A DNA stretch of 64,000 nucleotides from Brucella intermedia LMG 3301 (GTDB taxonomy: Bacteria > Pseudomonadota > Alphaproteobacteria > Rhizobiales > Rhizobiaceae). The notes below the pieces were generated by a model that saw only the letters and a program-made list of their open reading frames with translations, ran no database searches and was not told where the DNA came from. This document shows positions 20,053 to 28,974 of the stretch, piece by piece; positions within the stretch are counted from its first letter, which is position 1; every line of letters starts with the position of its first letter. The stretch spans positions 124,001-188,000 of the forward strand of contig NZ_ACQA01000001.1 of the NCBI RefSeq assembly GCF_000182645.1, given 5' to 3'. The position numbers were made by a program, and so were the translations under genes.

Positions 20053-21174
20053 ATGGAAATGCATGGCACGACGGGCGTAAGGGAGCGGGTCGACTGGGTC
20101 GATATTGCAAAGGGCATCTGCATTATCTTCGTGGTCATGATGCATTCGACGCTCGGCGTGGAGAAGGCCGCCGGTGCGCAAGGCTGGATGCACTATGTTG
20201 TGGCCTTCGCCAAGCCCTTCCGCATGCCGGATTTCTTCATGATTTCAGGCCTGTTCCTCGGTCTCGTCATTGACCGGCCCTGGCGGCGCTATCTCGACCG
20301 CAAGGTGGTGCACTTCCTCTATTTCTACATTCTTTGGCTGACGATCCAGTTCGCATTCAAGGCACCCGGCATCGCCAGCGAAGCCGGAATTTCGGGCGTG
20401 GTGAATGCCTATCTGATGGCTTTCATCGAGCCGTTCGGCACGCTCTGGTTCATCTATATCCTGCCCGTTTTCTTCATTGCGACGCGGCTGTTGAAGCGCG
20501 TTCCGGTGGGGGTGACCTTTACGGTGCTGGCATTGCTGGAAATCCTGCCGATCCACACCGGCTGGGTCATGGTGGACGAATTCTGCTCGCGGTTCGTCTA
20601 TTTCTATGCGGGCTACGCCTTTGCTTCCGCCATTTTCCGGGTTGCAGACTGGCTGCGCCAGCGACCGCTCATCGGCATTGCCGGACTGCTCGTCTGGGGG
20701 CTCGTCGAATATATGCTCGTCTTCATGCCGGTGCCGGAAAGTCTCGTCGCGCTGATATCGCCGGCAGGTGATCTTCTGGATGGACGCGGCGCGGTCAGCG
20801 ATCTGCCGGTCGTCTCACTCCTGCTGGGTCTGGTGGGGGCGCTGGCGATCATCTCCATCTCCTCGCTCCTGAGCCTCCTGCCTGCTGGCAACTGGCTGCA
20901 TCGGGGCCTGAGCTGGCTCGGCGCGCATTCGATCGTGGTCTATCTGGCTTTCTTCCTGCCGATGGCCATTGCCCGCACGGTGCTGCTGAAACTCGGCGTC
21001 GGCGATATCGGCACCGTCTCGCTTCTGACCACGGTGAGCGGCGTCGTCGGTCCGGTCATTCTTTATGGCCTTATCCAGTGGAGCGGCTACGGTCGGTTTC
21101 TGTTCCGCCGTCCGGCCTGGGCCTATATCGATGAGGTTCCGCAAAAGAAAACGGCGGCTGCCGCCGCCGTTTGA
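20053..21174 (+). CDS. Acyltransferase family 3 membrane protein
   Basis: This 373-residue integral membrane protein has about ten hydrophobic helices. The N-terminal WVDIAKGICIIFVVMMHS contains the conserved Arg/Asp-then-His layout of acyltransferase-3 proteins, and FRMPDFFMISGLF follows. These enzymes O-acylate sugars on LPS, polysaccharides or periplasmic glucans (for example OpgC and OafA). Given cgs nearby, glucan decoration is conceivable but unproven. The ATG at 20053 follows GGGGA by two bases. It is divergent from the outer-membrane protein gene. Confidence 0.88.
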   Translation: MEMHGTTGVRERVDWVDIAKGICIIFVVMMHSTLGVEKAAGAQGWMHYVVAFAKPFRMPDFFMISGLFLGLVIDRPWRRYLDRKVVHFLYFYILWLTIQFAFKAPGIASEAGISGVVNAYLMAFIEPFGTLWFIYILPVFFIATRLLKRVPVGVTFTVLALLEILPIHTGWVMVDEFCSRFVYFYAGYAFASAIFRVADWLRQRPLIGIAGLLVWGLVEYMLVFMPVPESLVALISPAGDLLDGRGAVSDLPVVSLLLGLVGALAIISISSLLSLLPAGNWLHRGLSWLGAHSIVVYLAFFLPMAIARTVLLKLGVGDIGTVSLLTTVSGVVGPVILYGLIQWSGYGRFLFRRPAWAYIDEVPQKKTAAAAAV

Positions 21175-21200
21175 TGGTTGGAGAGCTTTTCACGCAAGCC

Positions 21201-21818
21201 TCAGCTATGCGCGAAAATATCGTCTTCCGGCCAGCCCATGAGATCGAGTTCCGAGCGTGTCGGCAGGAACTTGAAGCAGGCTTCGGCCTGCTTGGCACGG
21301 CCGTCGCGTTCAAGCCGCTGCTCAAGCACGGCTTTCAGGCGATGCAGGTAAAGCACGTCAGAAGCCGCATATTCGAGCTGCGCCGCCGACAGCGTCTCCG
21401 CCGCCCAGTCCGACGATTGCTGCTGCTTGGAAATCGAAACGTCGAGAAGCTCGTTGCAAAGCTCCTTCAGGCCGTGACGGTCCGTATAGGTACGGGTCAG
21501 CTTCGATGCGATCTTTGTGCAGAACACGGGCTGCGGCATGGTGCCGAATGTGTGCGCCAGCACGGCCAGGTCGAAGCGACCGAAATGAAAGATCTTGGTG
21601 ATCGAGCGATCTTTCAGAAGCTTGACCAGATTTGGCGCTTTCTTTTGTCCTGCTTCGATCTGGATCACATCCGCCGTACCGTCGCCGGGCGAAATCTGCA
21701 CCACGCAAAGCCGGTCGCGATGCGGATTCAGGCCCAGCGTTTCGGTGTCGATGGCGACCGCATCGACCTGATAATGATCGAGGTTCGGCAGATCGTTCTT
21801 ATGAAAACGGATTGTCAT
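21201..21818 (-). CDS. Short RNase D-like DEDDy 3'-5' exonuclease
   Basis: This 205-residue protein consists of the exonuclease domain alone. Metal-ligand motifs are Asp24-x-Glu26 (AIDTET), the Asp in FGRFDLAVL, and Y-x-x-x-D (YAASD), which define the DEDDy class. Classical RNase D has about 370 residues with HRDC domains; these are absent, as is common in alphaproteobacterial short forms. A role in RNA 3' trimming is likely. It follows the M20 peptidase stop by 10 bases and is probably cotranscribed with it. The 3' end converges on the acyltransferase gene. Confidence 0.87.
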   Translation of the reverse strand: MTIRFHKNDLPNLDHYQVDAVAIDTETLGLNPHRDRLCVVQISPGDGTADVIQIEAGQKKAPNLVKLLKDRSITKIFHFGRFDLAVLAHTFGTMPQPVFCTKIASKLTRTYTDRHGLKELCNELLDVSISKQQQSSDWAAETLSAAQLEYAASDVLYLHRLKAVLEQRLERDGRAKQAEACFKFLPTRSELDLMGWPEDDIFAHS

Positions 21819-21828
21819 TTAGCTGTCC

Positions 21829-23238
21829 TTATTTGGCGGCGATAGCCGCCATGATGCGGGCCCATGAGCGCTGTCCCTTATGGAAGGAGTTCAACTCGTA
21901 TTTTTCGTTGGGCGAATGGATGCGGTCATCTTCGAGACCGAAGCCGACCAGCAGCGACTCCATGCCGAGGAACTTGTCGAAATCGCCGACAATCGGGATC
22001 GAGCCGCCCATGGCGATCAGCACGGCTGGCTTCGGCCATTCGTCGGAAAGCGCGTCCTTGGCCTTGGAAACGAGCGGTGAATCATAGGGCAGCTGGATGG
22101 CTGGCGAGCCGCCATGCGGATGGAACTCCACCGAGCAGTCGGCGGGCACGCGTTCCTTGACGAAGGTGCGGAAGGCTTCGCGAATCTTGACCGGGTCCTG
22201 GCTGTGGACGAGGCGGAACGAAACCTTGGCGGAAGCCTGTGCGGCGATGACTGTCTTGAAGCCTTCGCCGGTATAGCCGCCGGTAATGCCGTTGACTTCC
22301 GCCGTTGGGCGCGCCCATGTCAGTTCCAGCACGCTGCGGCCTTTCTCGCCGGATGGGATGGAAAGTCCAATCGGACCGAGGAAATTTTCCGCCGTGCGAC
22401 CGAGGCTTTCCCACGACTTCAGGATCTGCGTCGGGGTTTCTTCCACGCCGTCGTAGAAGTCAGGCACTGTCACGCGCCCGGTTTCGTCGTGCAGGTCAGC
22501 CAGAATCCTGGTCAGGATATGGATCGGGTTTGCCGCAGCACCGCCGAAAAAGCCGGAATGCAGATCGCGGTCTGCCGCCTTGATGGCGATTTCTTCGCCC
22601 ACGAGGCCACGCAGGCCAACGCTGATCGCAGGCGTTTCCGCATCCCACATGGCCGTGTCGCAGACAAGCGCCACATCGGCTTTCAGTTCCTGCTTGTTGG
22701 CGTCGAGGAAAGGCTTGAGCGATGGAGAGCCGGATTCTTCCTCGCCTTCAAACAGCAGCGTTACCTTGACTGGCAGATTGCCATTCACTGCCTTATAGGC
22801 CCGGCAGGCTTCCACAAAGGTCATGAGCTGGCCCTTGTCGTCGGATGTGCCGCGTCCGGTCAGAATCTTGCGGCCGTTTCCCACATCCTTGATCGCAGGC
22901 TCGAACGGGTCGTTTTCCCAAAGATTGAGCGGGTCGACCGGCTGCACGTCATAATGGCCGTAGAACAGCACATGGGGGGCATCGGGTGTCGCGCCTTCAT
23001 GATGGGCAACCACCATCGGATGTCCGGGCGTATCGCGCACGCTCGCATCGAAGCCGATCGTCTTCAAATCTTCGACCAGCCATTCGGCGGCCTTGCGGCA
23101 ATCGGCCTTGTAAGCCGGATCGGTGGAAATCGACTTGATCCGCAGGAGATCGAACAAGCGATCGAGGCTCTTGTCGAGATTGTTGTCGAGATGGGCGAGG
23201 ACTTTGTCGAGCGATGGCGCAGACGATTGCTGGGACAT
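21829..23238 (-). CDS. M20 family metallopeptidase (dipeptidase)
   Basis: This 469-residue cytosolic di-zinc peptidase shows metal ligands in GHYDVQP (His95, Asp97), then GTSDDKGQL and the catalytic EGEEESGS glutamates. A middle dimerisation domain carries the HSGFFGG segment. Similar to carnosinase/DapE-like dipeptidases; the exact substrate is unknown. The start at 23238 (MSQQSS) has AGGAAA upstream; a longer in-frame start at 23277 is less likely. It heads a two-gene unit with the short RNase D-like gene. Confidence 0.9.
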   Translation of the reverse strand: MSQQSSAPSLDKVLAHLDNNLDKSLDRLFDLLRIKSISTDPAYKADCRKAAEWLVEDLKTIGFDASVRDTPGHPMVVAHHEGATPDAPHVLFYGHYDVQPVDPLNLWENDPFEPAIKDVGNGRKILTGRGTSDDKGQLMTFVEACRAYKAVNGNLPVKVTLLFEGEEESGSPSLKPFLDANKQELKADVALVCDTAMWDAETPAISVGLRGLVGEEIAIKAADRDLHSGFFGGAAANPIHILTRILADLHDETGRVTVPDFYDGVEETPTQILKSWESLGRTAENFLGPIGLSIPSGEKGRSVLELTWARPTAEVNGITGGYTGEGFKTVIAAQASAKVSFRLVHSQDPVKIREAFRTFVKERVPADCSVEFHPHGGSPAIQLPYDSPLVSKAKDALSDEWPKPAVLIAMGGSIPIVGDFDKFLGMESLLVGFGLEDDRIHSPNEKYELNSFHKGQRSWARIMAAIAAK

Positions 23239-23649
23239 GAAGATTTCCTGACGAGTCGTAACGTAAACTGGCGGCACACTACAACCAGCGTCGTCAAGAA
23301 GAAACCCAATTTGAAGGAAAGCCGTTCTCCGAAAAATGAATTGGCCGTTACGGTGAGGGGGTTACCGTAACGGCCATATCACTACACTCAAAGCGGCAGC
23401 CCGGAGAGGGGAAATGAGGCTGCCGCTAACATCCGGCATCCAACGGGGGACGGGTCAGAAAACCGGCGACCGACGAACTGTCGATGACCTGGATTTGGCC
23501 TTTCAACTGTGGCTATTCAAGGGCGTGGAAGATTACAAATCTGTAACAAACCCGTTATCGCGACGTGATCGGTTTCTTTCACGTGGACGGTTGTTTCTCC
23601 TGACAAGGGAGCGGTTTCCTTTGGCGCCGCTTTCCTCTAATTCTACCGT
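23239..23649. other. Divergent intergenic region with two tandem hairpins
   Basis: This 411-base gap lies between the divergent M20 peptidase and polA genes, so no coding transcript is expected to end here. It holds perfect inverted repeats at 23343-23375 (12-bp arms, GGCCGTTACGGT) and 23392-23427 (10-bp arms, AGCGGCAGCC). The loop of the second contains a Shine-Dalgarno-like GGAGAGGGG followed by ATG. A 79-codon frame from that ATG (23414-23653) runs just past the polA start. It could be a leader peptide, but it is compositionally unremarkable and was not called as a gene. Confidence 0.6.
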
Positions 23650-26607
23650 ATGAAAAAAGGCGATCATCTCTTTCTCGTTGACGGCTCGGGTTACATTTTC
23701 CGCGCCTATCATGCCCTGCCACCGCTGACCCGCAAGACGGACGGTCTGCCGGTCGGCGCCGTCTCGGGCTTCTGCAACATGTTGTGGAAGCTCCTGAAGG
23801 ATGCGCGCAACACGGATGTGGGCGTGGTGCCGACCCATTTCGCGGTCATATTCGACTATTCGTCGAAGACCTTCCGCAACGAGCTTTATCCCGATTACAA
23901 GGCCAACCGTACCGCGCCGCCGGAAGACCTGATCCCGCAGTTCGGCCTCATCCGACAGGCGACGCGCGCCTTCAACCTGCCCTGCATCGAGAAGGAAGGT
24001 TTCGAGGCCGACGACCTGATCGCGACATACGCCCGCATCGCGGCGGAAGCGGGCGGCGATGTCACCATCGTCTCGTCCGACAAGGATCTCATGCAGCTCG
24101 TGACGCCAAGCGTGTCGATGTATGACAGCATGAAGGACAAGCAGATTTCGATCCCGGAAGTGATCGAGAAATGGGGCGTTCCGCCGGAAAAGATGATCGA
24201 CCTGCAATCGCTGACCGGCGACAGCACCGACAATGTGCCGGGCATTCCCGGCATCGGCCCAAAGACCGCGGCGCAGTTGCTGGAGGAATTCGGCGATCTC
24301 GACACGCTTCTGGCCCGCGCCTCGGAGATCAAGCAGAACAAGCGCCGCGAGAATATTCTGGCCTTTGCCGACCAGACCAAGATTGCGCGCGAACTGGTGA
24401 CGCTCAAGAACGACGTGCCGCTGGATGTCGATCTGGACGGGCTTGTGCTGGAGCCGCAGAACGGGCCGAAACTGATCGGTTTCCTCAAGGCCATGGAATT
24501 CACCTCGCTAACGCGCCGTGTTGCCGAGGCGACCGATACGGATGCTTCCTCGGTGGAGCCGAGCCATGTGGAGACCGGCTGGGGCGCCGATGCGTCCACT
24601 GCCGACCTTCACGGGCCGGACATGGATATTCCGCCAAAGGCGGATGGCGAAGTGACGGTCGTGGCCGTGACGGCAACGGTGACCGTTTCCACAACAGAAG
24701 CCGGCTACACACCGACAGCGCTTGCCGACAGACGCGCGGAAGCGGCGCGTGCGCAAAAGGTCGATACCAGCGCCTATACCTGTATCCGCGATATCGCGAC
24801 ATTGAAGCTGTGGCTCGCCGAAGCAGTGGAAACCGGCCTCCTGGCTTTCGACACGGAAACCACTTCCGTTGATCCGATGCAGGCGGAACTGGTCGGCTTT
24901 TCGCTGGCGCTTGCGCCGGGCAGAGCCGCTTACATTCCGCTTCAGCACAAATCCGGCGCGGGCGATCTTCTGGGCGGCGGCACGGTGGAGGGACAGATTC
25001 CGCTGGGCGAGGCGCTGGCCGCCTTGAAGACGGTGCTTGAAGACGCTTCGGTCCTCAAGATCGCGCAGAACATGAAATATGACTGGCTGATCATGCGGCG
25101 CTATGGGATCAACACCGTGTCGTTCGACGATACGATGCTGATTTCCTATGTGCTGGATGCAGGCACCGGCAGCCACGGCATGGACCCGCTGTCCGAACGC
25201 TGGCTCGGTCACACGCCGATTGCCTACAAGGACGTGGCGGGCAGCGGCAAGAGTTCGGTCACGTTCGATATGGTCGATATCGACCGGGCGACGGCCTATG
25301 CGGCGGAAGATGCCGATGTCACACTGCGCCTCTGGCAGGTGTTGAAACCGCGCCTCGCCGCAGAAGGGCTGATGTCGGTTTATGAACGTCTCGAGCGTCC
25401 GCTGGTCGATGTGCTGGCGCGCATGGAAGAGCGCGGCATCGCCGTCGACCGTCAGGTGCTTTCGCGTCTTTCCGGCGATCTGGCGCAGGCTGCTGCGGCC
25501 TATGAAGACGAGATTTACGAACTGGCAGGCGAGAGGTTTACCATCGGTTCGCCCAAGCAGCTTGGTGATATTCTGTTCGGCAAGATGGGCCTGCCCGGCG
25601 CATCCAAGACCAAGACCGGCCAATGGTCCACCTCCGCGCAGGTGCTGGAAGACCTTGCCGCCGAGGGCCACCCGCTGCCCCGCAAGATCGTGGACTGGCG
25701 ACAGCTCACCAAGCTCAAATCCACCTATACCGATGCGTTGCCGGGGTTCATAAACCCTGCAACCAGACGCGTTCATACATGCTATGCGATGGCGTCCACC
25801 TCGACCGGTCGCCTGTCGTCATCCGATCCCAACCTGCAGAATATTCCGGTGCGCACCGCAGAAGGCCGCAAGATCAGGACGGCCTTCATCGCCGAACCCG
25901 GCAACAAGCTGATCTCGGCCGACTACAGCCAGATCGAGCTGCGTGTGCTGGCGCATGTCGCAGACATCGCGCAACTGAAGCAGGCCTTTGCAGACGGCAT
26001 CGACATTCACGCCATGACCGCATCCGAGATGTTCGGTGTGCCGGTGGAGGGCATGCCTTCGGAAGTGCGCCGCCGCGCCAAGGCGATCAATTTCGGCATC
26101 ATCTACGGCATTTCAGCCTTCGGTCTGGCGAACCAGTTGTCGATCCCGCGCGAAGAAGCCGGACAATATATCCGCACCTATTTCGAGCGCTTCCCCGGCA
26201 TCAAGGATTACATGGAAGCAACCAAGGCCTTTGCGCGCGAGCATGGCTATGTCGAAACCATTTTCGGCCGCCGTGCGCACTACCCGGATATCAGGGCCTC
26301 GAATCCGCAGATACGCGCCTTCAACGAGCGCGCCGCCATCAATGCGCCGATCCAGGGTTCTGCGGCCGACATCATCCGCCGTGCCATGATCCGCATGGAA
26401 GATGCCTTGGCGAAGGAAAAGCTTGCCGCCCGCATGCTTTTGCAGGTGCATGACGAACTGATCTTCGAAGTTCCGGAAAATGAAGTCGAAAAGACCGTTT
26501 CCGTGGTTCGTCATGTCATGGAAAATGCGGCCATGCCTGCCGTCTCGCTTGCAGTGCCGCTGCATGTCGATGCGCGTGCAGCGCATAACTGGGATGAGGC
26601 GCATTGA
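23650..26607 (+). CDS. polA: DNA polymerase I
   Basis: This 985-residue enzyme fills gaps, removes RNA primers and works in excision repair. Three domains are visible. The N-terminal 5'-3' nuclease (about 1-290) includes EGFEADDLIATYA and GDSTDNVPGIPGIGPKTA. A 3'-5' proofreading domain has the intact pair Asp401/Glu403. The C-terminal family A polymerase carries DYSQIELR (Asp758), RRRAKAINFGIIYG and HDE at 934-936. The linker between the first two domains (about 290-375) is unusually long and rich in Thr/Val/Ala. The ATG at 23650 follows a poor ribosome-binding site. Confidence 0.97.
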   Translation: MKKGDHLFLVDGSGYIFRAYHALPPLTRKTDGLPVGAVSGFCNMLWKLLKDARNTDVGVVPTHFAVIFDYSSKTFRNELYPDYKANRTAPPEDLIPQFGLIRQATRAFNLPCIEKEGFEADDLIATYARIAAEAGGDVTIVSSDKDLMQLVTPSVSMYDSMKDKQISIPEVIEKWGVPPEKMIDLQSLTGDSTDNVPGIPGIGPKTAAQLLEEFGDLDTLLARASEIKQNKRRENILAFADQTKIARELVTLKNDVPLDVDLDGLVLEPQNGPKLIGFLKAMEFTSLTRRVAEATDTDASSVEPSHVETGWGADASTADLHGPDMDIPPKADGEVTVVAVTATVTVSTTEAGYTPTALADRRAEAARAQKVDTSAYTCIRDIATLKLWLAEAVETGLLAFDTETTSVDPMQAELVGFSLALAPGRAAYIPLQHKSGAGDLLGGGTVEGQIPLGEALAALKTVLEDASVLKIAQNMKYDWLIMRRYGINTVSFDDTMLISYVLDAGTGSHGMDPLSERWLGHTPIAYKDVAGSGKSSVTFDMVDIDRATAYAAEDADVTLRLWQVLKPRLAAEGLMSVYERLERPLVDVLARMEERGIAVDRQVLSRLSGDLAQAAAAYEDEIYELAGERFTIGSPKQLGDILFGKMGLPGASKTKTGQWSTSAQVLEDLAAEGHPLPRKIVDWRQLTKLKSTYTDALPGFINPATRRVHTCYAMASTSTGRLSSSDPNLQNIPVRTAEGRKIRTAFIAEPGNKLISADYSQIELRVLAHVADIAQLKQAFADGIDIHAMTASEMFGVPVEGMPSEVRRRAKAINFGIIYGISAFGLANQLSIPREEAGQYIRTYFERFPGIKDYMEATKAFAREHGYVETIFGRRAHYPDIRASNPQIRAFNERAAINAPIQGSAADIIRRAMIRMEDALAKEKLAARMLLQVHDELIFEVPENEVEKTVSVVRHVMENAAMPAVSLAVPLHVDARAAHNWDEAH

Positions 26608-26750
26608 GGTTTGGCCGGTTGACCTGAGCGGCCCAACCCTATAGGGAAGCATTAATTCTGTTGCTTCGGTGGTCGTCAGGGGAGTCGTGGACATGTGGTT
26701 CGCGACCAATGGGTATACGGCTTGAGAAGCTTTTTTCGTGAAAGTGGTTC

Positions 26751-28676
26751 ATGTCTTTGCCCGAAACCATCGCTCCGGCTCTGTCCGGAGCATTAGCCGC
26801 TCGCGGTTATAATACGCTCACCGCCGTTCAAAATGCCGTTCTGGCATCCGAAACGCTCGATGCCGATCTTCTCGTTTCCGCACAGACCGGATCGGGCAAG
26901 ACGGTCGCCTTTGGCCTTGCAATGGCCAACACCATCCTCGAAGACGAACTGCGTTTCGGCGATGCCGGTGCGCCGCTTGCCATGATCATCGCGCCGACGC
27001 GCGAACTGGCGCTTCAGGTGCGCCGCGAGCTGGAATGGCTCTATGCCGATACCGGCGCGCGCATCGCATCCTGCGTCGGCGGCATGGATATCCGCACCGA
27101 ACGCCGTGCGCTTGAACGTGGCGCCCACATCGTCGTCGGCACGCCGGGACGCCTGCGCGACCATATTACCCGCGATGCCCTCGATATGTCGGAACTGCGC
27201 GCGGTTGTTCTCGATGAAGCCGACGAAATGCTCGACATGGGCTTTCGCGAGGACCTCGAATTCATCCTCGGCGAAGCGCCGGAAAATCGCCGCACGCTGA
27301 TGTTCTCGGCAACCGTGCCGAAGCCGATTGCCCAGCTTGCCAAGCGCTTCCAGAACGACGCGCTTCGTCTCACGGTCCAGAGCGAAACCAGCCAGCACGC
27401 CGACATCGACTATGTCGCCATGCCGGTGCCGCCGCATGAGCGCGACCACGCGATCATCAACACGCTGCTCTATTACGACAGCCAGAACTCGATCATTTTC
27501 TGCTCGACCCGCGAAGCGGTGAAGCACATGGCAAGCCGGCTTTCCAATCGTGGCTTTGCGGTTGTGGCGCTGTCGGGCGAATTGAGCCAGGCCGAACGCA
27601 ACAATGCGCTTCAGGCAATGCGCGATGGCCGCGCCCGCGTCTGCGTGGCAACCGACGTTGCCGCGCGCGGTATCGATTTGCCCAATCTCGACCTCGTCAT
27701 CCACGCCGATCTGCCGAACAATCCTGAAACGATGCTGCACCGTTCGGGCCGCACCGGCCGCGCCGGTCGCAAGGGCACCTGCGTGCTGGTCGTGCCGTTC
27801 TCGCGCCGCCGCACGGCCGAGCGCCTTCTGCACATGGCGAAGCTCGATGCGCAGACGGTTCCCGCACCAAGCATTGCTGCGGTTCAGGGCAAGACCAATG
27901 AGCGCATCCTTAATGCCGAAGTCTTCAACCAGTCGGTCGAAGAAGAATATCAGGATCTCCTGAAGGCGCTGACCGAGCGTTATACCCCCGAACAGATTGC
28001 AAGCGCTTTCCTCAACCGCGAAGTGGCTTCCTACCCGGCGGCCGAAGAAGTTTCCGACGCGCCGGTGCATCCGGTTGGCGGCAAGAAGCCCCGGGATCGT
28101 TTTGAAAAAGGCGAGCGTTCTGACCGTGGCGACCGCTTCGAGCGTCGTGATCGTGGCGAACCGGGCGAACGTTTCGACCGCAATGCACAGTTTGACGGCG
28201 TGTGGTTCTCGGTGTCCGCAGGCCGCAAGCATCGCGCCGATCCGAAATGGCTGCTGCCGCTGATCTGCAAGGCGGGCGATGTTTCCAAGCGCGATGTCGG
28301 ATCGATCAAGATTTTCGACAATGAAACCCGCTTCGAAATCACAGCCTCCAAGGCTGACGAGTTCCGCCGTTCGGTCGAAGAGCGCGGCACTGGCGAAAAG
28401 GGTCTCGTGATCCGCACCGCTGTTGCAGGTGCAGGCGGCGACGCTGCCCCGCGCGAAGGCAAGGGCGGTTTCAAGCCGCGCGGCGACAAGTTCAAGGAAG
28501 GCGGCTTCCGCGACGGCTACAAGAGCGACGGCTACAAAGGCGACCGCTCGAAGGGCGACAAGTGGGACAAGCCGCGTGATTTCTCCCGTGGAGACGACTT
28601 CAAGAAAGACGGCTTCAAAAAGGGCGGTAAAAAGCCCGAAGGCGGCGGTTACAGCAAGAAGCGCCGCGGCGAGTGA
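26751..28676 (+). CDS. DEAD-box ATP-dependent RNA helicase (DeaD/CsdA-like)
   Basis: This 641-residue RNA helicase has Walker A AQTGSGKT (44-51), PTRELA, TPGR, the DEAD box at 155-158, SAT, and the helicase C motifs with HRSGRTGRAGR. After the core, a DbpA-type RNA-binding domain (FSVSAGRKHRADP...) follows an Arg/Asp-rich linker. The last 80 residues are a low-complexity Gly/Lys/Asp tail with repeated GYK and GDK steps, likely disordered and RNA-binding. This layout matches cold-shock or ribosome-assembly helicases. It is monocistronic, with a hairpin shortly after the stop. Confidence 0.93.
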   Translation: MSLPETIAPALSGALAARGYNTLTAVQNAVLASETLDADLLVSAQTGSGKTVAFGLAMANTILEDELRFGDAGAPLAMIIAPTRELALQVRRELEWLYADTGARIASCVGGMDIRTERRALERGAHIVVGTPGRLRDHITRDALDMSELRAVVLDEADEMLDMGFREDLEFILGEAPENRRTLMFSATVPKPIAQLAKRFQNDALRLTVQSETSQHADIDYVAMPVPPHERDHAIINTLLYYDSQNSIIFCSTREAVKHMASRLSNRGFAVVALSGELSQAERNNALQAMRDGRARVCVATDVAARGIDLPNLDLVIHADLPNNPETMLHRSGRTGRAGRKGTCVLVVPFSRRRTAERLLHMAKLDAQTVPAPSIAAVQGKTNERILNAEVFNQSVEEEYQDLLKALTERYTPEQIASAFLNREVASYPAAEEVSDAPVHPVGGKKPRDRFEKGERSDRGDRFERRDRGEPGERFDRNAQFDGVWFSVSAGRKHRADPKWLLPLICKAGDVSKRDVGSIKIFDNETRFEITASKADEFRRSVEERGTGEKGLVIRTAVAGAGGDAAPREGKGGFKPRGDKFKEGGFRDGYKSDGYKGDRSKGDKWDKPRDFSRGDDFKKDGFKKGGKKPEGGGYSKKRRGE

Positions 28677-28686
28677 TTTGACCGGA

Positions 28687-28715
28687 TGGAGCGTTTCTCA
28701 ATCAGAAACGCTCCA
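28687..28715 (+). terminator. Hairpin terminator of the DEAD-box helicase gene
   Basis: A 12-bp stem (TGGAGCGTTTCT, 28687-28698, with AGAAACGCTCCA, 28704-28715) has a 5-base loop and lies 10 bases after the stop. The downstream T-run is short (GTCGTTTT), so termination may be incomplete. Confidence 0.7.
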
Positions 28716-28974
28716 GTCGTTTTGGCTGGTATCAGGGCGAGGTCAACCGCCAGTCCATTGGAAGCCCGAGAAGAGCCGAATTTATAGGCGGCTACTTCAC
28801 ATAATAGCCAGCACTCCTCTTTCCGATTAAAATAATATTTCCTTGATTTTTCCCGACGACCGCACAGCCAATGGAGCGGTGCATGTATGGCCATTTTGCT
28901 GCGGGTTTCTGGAATTCCATGTGTTCATTCCGATGCACACTGGATGCGCGGCGCTTTAAGTGAAAGCGCGGCTG

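Noticed and set aside
23414..23653. A 79-codon frame ending just inside polA, with an SD-like sequence
   Set aside because: Not called as a gene because the composition is unremarkable and the SD and ATG lie in a hairpin loop; kept only as a finding about the structured spacer.
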